In this document: piece by piece, positions 24,201 to 30,000 of the stretch
Numbering within the stretch: position 1 is the stretch's first letter
How the letters are laid out: each line of letters opens with the position of its first letter
Assembly: GCF_964340395.1 (NCBI RefSeq)
Contig: NC_135553.1
Location: 18,042,501-18,072,500, forward strand
Direction: 5' to 3'
DNA from: Glandiceps talaboti
Taxonomy: Eukaryota; Hemichordata; Enteropneusta; Spengelidae
DNA length: 30,000 nt
Notes under the pieces: model-generated
Seen by the model: only the letters and a program-made list of their open reading frames with translations
Told to the model about the DNA's origin: nothing
The model's database searches: none
Program-made: the position numbers and the translations under genes

Positions 24201-27200
24201 TGATGATTAATGCCACTTTGTACAACTGTTCTACATATGGAAAAGTTGATGGTGAGCATATCGATCAAGTCTAGGTTCTTGGTTTTAATAGATAGCATAC
24301 TTTCCAATGATGTTTGTTATCGTTCATTTGATTACCCTTACCACGTATTTGATGAATGATTTCAAAGGTCATATCTGAATGGTTGGCTGATTTGAGTAAA
24401 TCTGTGGCTAACTTGGCTAGTCTGCTGTCACTGGGTACAGGTGGCTTACTCAGAGATTCCACTGCATTTGTCTGGAAAAAGAGTGATGTGAAAAGAAGGT
24501 CAGTTTGTAATTTAACTACATATACTCAGCTTTACTGTGGGTTAAATTACATGTAGTTGTGGTAATACCTAATCTAAGGTGATTGGAAGGCTAGCCATCC
24601 TGAAAGGCTCTGGGTAACTAAGACTAGATTATTTGTGGTATGGCAATACCTAATCTAAGGTGATTGGAAGGCTAGCCACCCTGAGAGGGTCTGGGTAACT
24701 AAGACTAGATTACTTGTGGTATGGAAATACCTAATCTAAGGTGATTGGAAGGCTAGCCACCCTGAGAGGGTCTGGGTAACTAAGACTAGATTACTTGTGG
24801 TATGGCAATACCTAATCTAAGGTGATTGGAAGGCTAGCCCTCCTGCAAGGGTCTGGGTATCCAAGACTAGATTTGGGATTACAAACAATGTGACAGATTG
24901 TTTAAAACAATGCTTGATTCATAGCTATCGATGGAAGGATATATTTCCCATGATGCACCATTCAAGAGGTATGATACAGACTTGGTTTTTGAGTTGTCCT
25001 ATTGGCAGCAAAGTATGGTGATTTATACCAGCCATGCTGTCTCACCTGATATGTTGGTTTACTTGGCTTACTGGATTTACTACTAGATCCAGGACTTGAA
25101 TTTACATCCGATTCGGCCGATGTTCCATCATGTGAAGAACTACATTTCTTCTTAGCTGGTGGATCCATGATACCTAACTGTACAATAGCTGTTGTAAATG
25201 CTTCTCTGTGCACCAAGTCACAAATAGGAGTTAAGACTGGTTTCAACATAGCTTTGTGAGCGGTCATTTTGTTCAACACCCATGCCTGAAATATAAAACG
25301 ACCACGCACACCTCCATGAAGTCCAGATAGTCAAATGGTATGACGAGTCTGCTTCATAATCTGTACATTGCTAGTTAAATCCTCATCACTTCCATTTGTT
25401 TGTTAGTGACTTAAGTCCTAAGTGGGCAAGATTTGAACCACCGTTGTGTCCTCGTTGTGTAAATGGGGACTTGATACCTCAGAGATTATTATGTGAAGAA
25501 TTTCAAGCTGTACTAGCTGCAACTGGAATGTGGTTTTTTAAAAATATTTTCTTAGGTACAATAACTTACTCATAATATTGTACACCATGAACAGTATTGC
25601 ATCGCTTGTGGGTAAACATATTTTTTGGAGATTAGATTACACATGATAAGTTCGCACCCAAAAAAACAGTGCCCTCAACTATGATCATGATTTCAACTTG
25701 TTTCTGTAATCTGATGGATAACATCGACCACTGATTAATAATACAATGTCTAATTGTTGGTATTTTAACTATTTTCAGTGAATACATTACAATTGCGCTA
25801 TTACAGATCTGTAATAGGTGTAATAACTGAAGTGTTTCTACTTTTATTTCATTTATAGGAAGGAGGTATTATGTAAAACTTGTACAGTATTTGAATTTGA
25901 ATTTTTTATAACAAAATAGGAAATAGGTTGGCCATACATACACTGTAATATCTTAACAGATTTTACACATTTTTGCTAAAGATGAAACACTTAGGAAGGG
26001 GTCTACCAATGATGAGGGTTTATCACACAAAGAGTTTCATCAAGACAGTGCAACATCTTTGGTACCGTACAGCTGGTGGCATAGTGAAATCTTAATACTG
26101 CAATATTGGGGAGTGCTCAAAATTGGTAATTAGGATATGACTATAGGAGTGCGGCCCCCGTGTCTGTCAACTTGACATTCTGGTTAACATCAATCATCAT
26201 ACAGATTAGTTACCCATCAGTGTGGTCGCATAAATCACAGTTGAATCTGTTTTGATGAAGTTTTAAGAGTTTCCATACCGTAATTACAGGAAATTAAGGT
26301 CAACACTGTAGGGAAGATAGGAGTGCTCAGATCTCATTTGAAGTATACTTACAACTCGTGATGAACCAAACTTAAAGAGATACTTCCATTCTTTCCATGT
26401 CAACTTTTCATCAATTTGTGATCCCAACTGGTCAATCCGTTGTAGGTATTGTGGAAACTGTAACAAATGTTGTATTTATTAGAAGTCAATAAGACTTTAA
26501 CTATCATCAATACTTTTCCCACAAATGTAAGTGTGGCCTAACTTATGGCAAATGTCAGTGTAAACAGTGCATTACACTTCATTACACATACACAAATAAT
26601 TTCATCTCTGAGTTAATCCACAACTGATTTCATCTCTGAGTTAATCCACAAATGATTTCATCTATGAGTTAATACACAAATATTGTTTGAAACATGGAGA
26701 AACAAACCTTAATTAAGTAAAACGCTAGTGTACTTGTAGGTACACATCTTCCATCATTTTCTCCACGTTCCAAACCACTGCAAAGGCATGCCTACCTCTT
26801 CCATGATTTGTTCCATGTTCCAAACTACAGACTTAAGGCATACCTACCTCTTCCATGATTTGCTCCATGTTCCGAACCACAGAGATGACTTTCTCATTCT
26901 GAGTCAGCAAACCAAAGTTTTCTCTCTTGTGTAAGAGATTCATGAATTCAGTTGTGGTCCTTTCATGGAACTTCCTCAGTTTAACTAATTCTTTCATATG
27001 CAAGGCCTGCAAGCAAGAAAGAAAATTTATAGAAATATCAAATAAAAATTGAGGTTTCCTCAAAATCTATCCTGTGGTACATCCGAGATAAACCATGGCA
27101 TTTGTCATACTTTTATAACATATAAAAACCAAAATAATAACACAGAAAACATGCTTTAATTGCAATTTATTTGCTAATAACAACTTAAAGTTAAAATGCA

Positions 27201-30000
27201 CTTATACAATCTATAATCTTTGGGTCACATGATATGCTTTTCGCATCCTTATGGGTTATACTTGTAACTGCAGTGCTAGCGCGATGTTTGTCTCTCATAC
27301 CATTTCTACTTTTGAAACTCTTAGATGCAAATTTTTGTGCAGACTTATTTTTGATAGAGTGCAGAATATTTCTAACGTGTGGTATTCTCCTCAGATTCAT
27401 TTTATGCTCAAAGATGATATTAAATGTATTTAAATGCTTTTTTTTCAGGTAGTTTTTTATCATTTTTATTATTGCATTTTTTCGTTGTGTGTGTTTGTAT
27501 ATGGGGGTTAACAACTTTCCAATCATGTTCATCCTGAAATAAAGTTAATAATGATAGATAAAAAAGATATACATGTACTAACAAAAACTTATGAAAAGGG
27601 TAAATGACCACAAAAGAAATTACAACAGAAATGAAAATATAATAGTATCAACTGAGAGAGAGGTTCACTAAATACTGTCTACCAAAAATACACAAACTTC
27701 ACTTTTTTCATGTTTTAGAAAACAATGCTTTGCACAAACACAAAACTTTTTTCTGAGATTTAGCCATTTATGATGAGGTCAGCTACACTTTTTCTCCACC
27801 TTTAGCAAAACCTCTGGTACTTTCTTCTCATTTGCAGATACTTACATTCCTAATGGTTCTTCCTAAGACATCTCCTTTGTGTTTCTTTTGTTTTTCCATT
27901 GTGTTGGAGGCTGTGATAACTTGTTCTATGGCAGTCCTAGCATCTATCACAATCTTGGATGACATATCTAGACTGGTCTCTATCTGTTACAAAACAGTCA
28001 GGGCAAATATAAGTTATGATTGCATTTCTATGTCAATGCTTACTTGTGATTGGCCAAGACATATCTAGACTGGTCTATATCTGTTAAAAAACAGACAGGG
28101 CAAATACAAGTTATGATTGCCTTTGTATGTCAATGCTTACTTGTGATTGGATGATATATCTAGACCAGTCTCTATCTCTTACAAAACAGACAGGGCAAAT
28201 ACAAGTTATGATTACCTTTCTATATCAATGCTTACTTGTGATTGGCCAAGGCATGATCACAGGAAACATATATACAGAATGATGTCTATATACATATCTC
28301 TAAAATAATGATTGGCTGATAACAAAATATATTGTCACATGACAGGAACAAAGAATGATGTCAACCTGACAGCTCATTGGTTAAGATAGTATCACATGAC
28401 AGGAAATATATCAATAATGCCATCTCTGTACAATAGAAAAAAGCTAAATTTTATATTATTGACTTAATTGCCTCAAAATCTCTTATAATCTATGGCAAGG
28501 AAATCATTGGGGTTCATTTTAGAAAGAAGTTTACAGTTGTTTTTCTAGTTATATATTGAAGGATCTATTTTACAATACGAATATCAATTGTTACCATTTG
28601 TATTCAACATTTAACCATTTATATACTCATAATTAGTTCATGATTGTTATCTTTGTGTGTGTGTGTCAGTGTGTGTGTCTGTGTTATGTACATTATATAG
28701 TATGATGAAAGCTCATCTGTGCAAAAGTTCAGTCTAAGTTACTAGATTTAACTTCGTATATATGATCTCAGATGATCGCAGAAGAAGCATGAAACTCATA
28801 ACATGCTTATTACTTGGATTAAGTCTATATAAATATACATTATCATCTTCTGATATATATACTGAGTGACAAAGTTCTTTTACAATCAAGAAAATGATAG
28901 CTGAAAATATCTCACTTCAGGAATAAGGTAAATGGCTATCTCTTGTCTTTGACTTGGAGTTAAATTTTGTGAAAACTGCTTCCTGCAGACTTCTAAAAAC
29001 CTACTGAGTTGACTAAGAAAGACTGGCAACCTGGAAAGGAATAAAGGAAAAGAATAGGTGATTACTATTCACACATTTGAGATCAAACTTTGATTGCGAA
29101 AATAGAAGGTATTGCTACTGGTATCAGGTGGACCCTGTTCCCAGATACCCAGATCCCCAACAGACAATACAAACTTCATAACAATGGACACAACTTAAGT
29201 GTAAGATATTTGATATAATAGTAATCTTTATTTATACTGGATAGTTCTTTAAGCATATAAACATTTGTCCCAAGAAGTCTAGTGAGGGCTATCCCTCATG
29301 GGTTCAGTGTTAATTTGATATGGTTGCAATGTTGAATTTGTTTGTTTATTCATCTTTAGGCCACGGGCCAAAATGACAATTACATGATTTAATGAAAAAC
29401 AGAATACAGAATAACAGGTTGTAAAATGTTGTAGAAATTTTATAAACTTATCAAGCAATATCAAGCACCCATATAAAATTTTTTACATGGACACTTCATA
29501 TGGTTGCTGGTTACATTGAAATGAAATAATTCCTTTAAACTGTAAATTTGACTATTTATATCTTGGACTGCTTTACATACACTGACTATGTATTCTATTA
29601 CAGTAAGTGCCAGAAAGGGAAATATGTACACGTATGTACATATATGTACAAATATTGATAAGTGTGGTGTGGTACAGTGCAGTGCAGTGTGGTGCTGTGT
29701 AGTGTGGAATGGAGTGGTGCAGCATACTGTATCGTATGCGATGGATACCTTATAGCATGTTACCATAATATACAGTAAAGTATTGCACCATAGTATTCCA
29801 GACGTATACCACACATCATATCATAAATTCTCTTTTTAGACACATACTTGTAAAGTTAATACTACAGTGTTCAAAATCTCACCTAGTTCTTGCATACTTG
29901 ATAATTTCATGCCTCTCCTCTCTACTCAGTTCTCCTTTTCTTCGTGAAAACAAATCACACAACGTGAGAAACTTGGCACCAGCTGTGACCAAACAATAAC
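19027..30000 (-). CDS. BTB/POZ-UBA domain protein gene, 13 exons, 5' partial
   Basis: Hand-built gene model on the minus strand, about 631 codons from the window edge to TAG at 19027-19029. Residue numbers count from the first full codon in the window. Residues 1-211 are mostly charged, helix-like sequence. Residues 262-291 are Ser/Lys-rich. A BTB/POZ domain runs from about 320 (SDMTFE) through AHRVIVAAR and FLQFLYGG to about 470, interrupted by an Ala/Pro-rich insertion at about 348-370. A BACK-like helical segment follows (473-528), then an acidic linker and a UBA/CUE-like domain (594-629). BTB domains commonly bind Cullin-3 and UBA domains bind ubiquitin, so a ubiquitin-ligase adaptor role is inferred. 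All 12 introns begin GT, end AG and preserve frame, which is strong internal support. No ortholog is recognised. Several splice junctions and introns carry tandem duplications. Confidence 0.88.
19296..19657. mobile_element. Foldback MITE-like element, copy 3 of 3, in the last intron
   Basis: Same family: GTGGACGAACGGAAC and CAGAGACTTGTATTACAT on the left, TAATACAAGTCTCTGCTG and GGTCGGCAGTTGTA on the right. The left tip is more decayed. It lies in intron l-m with one end about 57 bp upstream of the last exon's acceptor, where the branch point would be. Confidence 0.78.
20189..20285 (-). CDS. Exon l of BTB-UBA gene
   Basis: Acceptor CACGTGTCAG, 97 nt completing Gly529 and adding 32 codons (residues 530-561), donor GAG|GTAAGA, phase 0. 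It encodes QYATFESLSNDTEMTELELK, an acidic helix-forming linker. I inferred this exon because exon k (phase 2) cannot join the last exon (phase 0) directly. It fits both phases exactly. Confidence 0.83.
20453..20622. repeat. Six 28-29 bp tandem repeats in intron k-l
   Basis: ACTACTCTATAAAT followed by a CTGGGAGAAC-like segment recurs at 20453, 20481, 20509, 20537, 20566 and 20595. The repeats are imperfect. Confidence 0.85.
20723..20835 (-). CDS. Exon k of BTB-UBA gene, BACK-like region
   Basis: Acceptor ATTGTTTGCAG, 37 codons plus two bases (residues 492-528 and part of Gly529), donor GG|GTTAGT. It encodes GAAMNYLMTNPTLVQSEVFG, then LPDHLQTEVEDLVAWSG. The pattern of a helix, 'NP', 'F' and 'LP..L..E..DL' matches the tail of a short BACK-like domain. 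Confidence 0.88.
21156..21287. repeat. (GT)n microsatellite with an internal G-run cluster, intron j-k
   Basis: Two GT tracts flank GGGTGGGTGGGTGGGGG at 21224-21240, a G-quadruplex-type motif with single-base loops on the plus strand, which is the template strand for this gene. Confidence 0.92.
21361..21471 (-). CDS. Exon j of BTB-UBA gene, end of BTB and start of BACK-like region
   Basis: Acceptor TATATTCTATAG, 37 codons (residues 455-491), donor CGG|GTAAGT, phase 0 at both ends. It encodes VDTLKQLCESALKLQL, the last BTB helix, then DEDTAFYMLTLADQFNARM, which resembles the first BACK helix of BTB-BACK proteins. It follows the minisatellite intron directly. Confidence 0.9.
21585..23015 (-). 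repeat. Coding-phase minisatellite of the exon i splice donor, about 46 units
   Basis: A tandem array fills almost the whole intron between exons i and j, and its first unit overlaps the end of exon i. Read on the minus strand the units are 33 bp (MSLSDRYEVGG or MSLSDRCEVGG) or 27 bp (MSLSDEVGG). From exon i the frame stays open through 30 units (19 long, 11 short) to a TGA near 22083, then ten more units are open between 22058 and 21744. The stops come from units with CATGAAG in place of CACTAAG. Most units carry GAG|GTAGGT, the same donor as exon i. Units reading EIGG (GAGATAGG) or EEGG (GAGGAAGG) have lost the GT. Confidence 0.93.
22992..23127 (-). CDS. Exon i of BTB-UBA gene, BTB middle; source of the minisatellite unit
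   Basis: Acceptor TCATTTGTAACAG, 136 nt from phase 2 to phase 0 (residues 409-454). It encodes KITVHDANPELFKLFLQFLY then LTVEQLADMMSLSDRYE, the central strand and helices of a BTB fold. The donor is GAG|GTAGGT at 22991-22990. The last eight codons (MSLSDRYE) plus this donor are the unit amplified through the following intron. The exon copy differs from the array consensus at a few silent positions, which fits it being the conserved original. Confidence 0.9.
23538..23760 (-). CDS. Exon h of BTB-UBA gene, BTB core with Ala/Pro-rich insertion
   Basis: Acceptor ACTCTTACTTACAG, 223 nt joining phase 1 to phase 2 (residues 335-409), donor AA|GTGAGT. It opens with acidic EDSDVVID, then an Ala/Pro-rich run encoded by GCA/GCT and CCA/CCT triplets (about 23650-23710). 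The core BTB strand and helix follow: VFEIKAHRVIVAARCDWFRR. The low-complexity run sits between the first two BTB strands, where typical domains have a short turn. Confidence 0.9.
24342..24471 (-). CDS. Exon g of BTB-UBA gene, start of BTB domain
   Basis: Acceptor CTCTTTTTCCAG, 43 codons plus one base (residues 292-334), donor G|GTAAGG, phase 1. After a helical stretch (LAKLATDLLKSA) it reads NHSDMTFEIIHQ, which fits the opening SDVxF strand of BTB/POZ domains. Confidence 0.88.
24564..24875. repeat. Four tandem 81-bp repeats in intron f-g
   Basis: Copies start at 24564, 24645, 24726 and 24807, exactly 81 bp apart, highly alike, with the last one diverging near its end. Each begins near CCTAATCTAAGG and ends near ACTAGATTA, so TAATCTA and TAGATTA could pair across each unit. 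Confidence 0.88.
25046..25285 (-). CDS. Exon f of BTB-UBA gene
   Basis: Acceptor TTATATTTCAG, 80 codons (residues 212-291), donor CAG|GTGAGA, phase 0 at both ends. The first half is helical (AWVLNKMTAHKAMLKP, then DLVHREAFTTAIVQLGIMDP). The second half is a PAKKK cluster followed by a Ser/Lys/Pro-rich stretch (SSPGSSSKSSKPSKP), probably a disordered linker ahead of the BTB domain. The basic cluster could act as a nuclear localisation signal, which is a guess. Confidence 0.9.
25410..25480 (+). mobile_element. SINE-like 5' fragment in intron e-f
   Basis: GTGGGCAAGATTTGAACCAC, then GTTGTGTCC and GTAAATGGGGAC, resembles the first about 70 bp of the SINE-like copies. The 3' part is missing. Confidence 0.45.
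26353..26457 (-). CDS. Exon e of BTB-UBA gene
   Basis: Acceptor CATTTGTTACAG, 35 codons (residues 177-211), donor GTT|GTAAGT, phase 0 at both ends. It encodes FPQYLQRIDQLGSQIDEK followed by a Trp-rich LTWKEWKYLFKFG segment. Confidence 0.9.
26601..26684. repeat. Three 28-bp tandem repeats in intron d-e
   Basis: TTCATCTCTGAGTTAATCCA recurs at 26601, 26629 and 26657 with a strict 28-bp period. The third copy is slightly diverged. Confidence 0.82.
26744..26885 (-). repeat. Three tandem copies (about 51 bp) of the exon d donor junction
   Basis: The end of exon d (GGAACATGGAGCAAATCATG and GAAGAG|GTAGGT) recurs at two further positions in the intron with periods of 50 and 52 bp. The middle copy keeps GAAGAG|GTAGGC. 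The distal copy has drifted. Confidence 0.8.
26848..27006 (-). CDS. Exon d of BTB-UBA gene
   Basis: Acceptor TTCTTGCTTGCAG, 53 codons (residues 124-176), phase 0 at both ends, donor GAG|GTAGGT. It encodes ALHMKELVKLRKFHERTTTE and later VRNMEQIMEE, a probable long amphipathic helix. The last about 35 nt and the donor are duplicated twice more in the following intron with a spacing of about 51 bp. Confidence 0.9.
27172..27533 (-). other. Possible alternative 3'-terminal exon
   Basis: A good acceptor (TTAACTTTATTTCAG) precedes 27533 inside the exon c to exon d intron, and AATAAA lies at 27166-27171. Joined to exon c in phase 0 it would add about 37 residues beginning DEHDWKVVNPHIQ and stop at 27420, giving an isoform without the BTB and UBA domains. 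A different frame is open for 113 codons from ATG at 27532 to a stop at 27191, with a basic Lys/Asn/Ile-rich product (LRRIPHVRNILHSIKNKSA). An open frame that long is unlikely by chance in such AT-rich DNA. I cannot tell which frame is used, if either. Confidence 0.35.
27846..27983 (-). CDS. Exon c of BTB-UBA gene
   Basis: Acceptor TTTTGTAACAG and strong donor AAT|GTAAGT. Exactly 46 codons (residues 78-123), phase 0 at both ends, starting IETSLDMSSKIVIDA with a later Lys-rich KQKKHKGD stretch. The 5' edge of this exon and its acceptor lie in the first of three tandem copies of a 95-97 bp unit that extends upstream into the intron (27961-28249). Confidence 0.88.
27961..28249 (-). repeat. Three tandem 95-97 bp copies of the exon c acceptor junction
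   Basis: Copies begin at about 27961, 28058 and 28153. Each holds the first about 28 nt of exon c, the AG acceptor with its pyrimidine tract, and upstream intron. Copy 2 has acceptor TTTTTTAACAG but would read ATA TAG, a stop. Copy 3 has GTAAGAG and stays open until TAA. Each copy also has CACAA|GTAAGC, a donor-like site 35-37 nt after the decoy acceptor. Confidence 0.85.
28916..29030 (-). CDS. Exon b of BTB-UBA gene
   Basis: Acceptor TCCTTTCCAG is followed by G that completes Arg39, then 38 codons (residues 40-77) including LPVFLSQLSRFLEV and LTPSQRQEIAIYLIPE. It ends at GAA|GTGAGA, phase 0. Predicted to be helical. No family recognised. Confidence 0.87.
29883..30000 (-). CDS. Exon a (5'-most in window) of BTB-UBA gene
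   Basis: Open only in the third frame, encoding residues 1-38 plus two bases of Arg39. It includes LVTAGAKFLTLCDLFSRRKG and ends in a donor AG|GTGAGA at 29882-29881. The exon may run beyond 30000, or start at 29982 after a possible acceptor reading GGTCACAG. The pyrimidine tract before that AG is weak, so the start is unresolved. The sequence is helical and charged, with no recognised domain. Confidence 0.75.

Noticed and set aside
29660-29720. GTGNA-rich degenerate repeat
   Set aside because: Short and irregular. It looks like ordinary low-complexity intron sequence.

Overview
The window is nuclear DNA from a multicellular eukaryote, most likely an invertebrate animal, though I cannot name the species. 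It is AT-rich, carries many long simple-sequence tracts, inverted-repeat (MITE-like) elements and a SINE-like element, and holds one multi-exon gene with GT-AG introns. I see no operons, ribosome binding sites, rRNA, tRNA or CRISPR arrays.

Layout. Positions 1 to about 19000 show no protein-coding exon I can support. They hold microsatellites (GTCT, GTAT, CATA, GA, CT, GGAT, CATT and a 650-bp GANN tract), two SINE-like copies (about 2085 and 16620), four of the five foldback elements in the window, and a promoter-like motif cluster at 152-168. Positions 19027 to 30000 carry the 3' part of a gene on the minus strand. I rebuilt 13 coding exons by hand. Every splice junction keeps a single reading frame, giving about 631 codons that end in TAG at 19027-19029. 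The 5' end lies beyond 30000.

The predicted protein has a helical N-terminal half, a Ser/Lys-rich linker, a BTB/POZ domain with a Pro/Ala-rich insertion in its first hairpin, a BACK-like helical segment, an acidic Ser/Asn linker and a C-terminal UBA/CUE-like domain. This suggests a Cullin-3-type adaptor or a ubiquitin-binding role (inference). I do not recognise a specific ortholog and give no gene symbol.

The most striking observation is the minisatellite at about 21585-23015. It appears to be an amplified exon-intron junction: the last eight codons of a BTB exon plus its splice donor, repeated about 46 times in units of 33 or 27 bp. Unit lengths are multiples of three and most units keep a GAG|GTAGGT donor in the same phase. 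In principle, use of alternative donors, or intron retention, could insert variable numbers of 11- or 9-residue repeats into the BTB fold. Two other splice junctions of the same gene (an acceptor near 27983 and a donor near 26848) are also locally triplicated, and other introns hold 28-bp and 81-bp tandem repeats.
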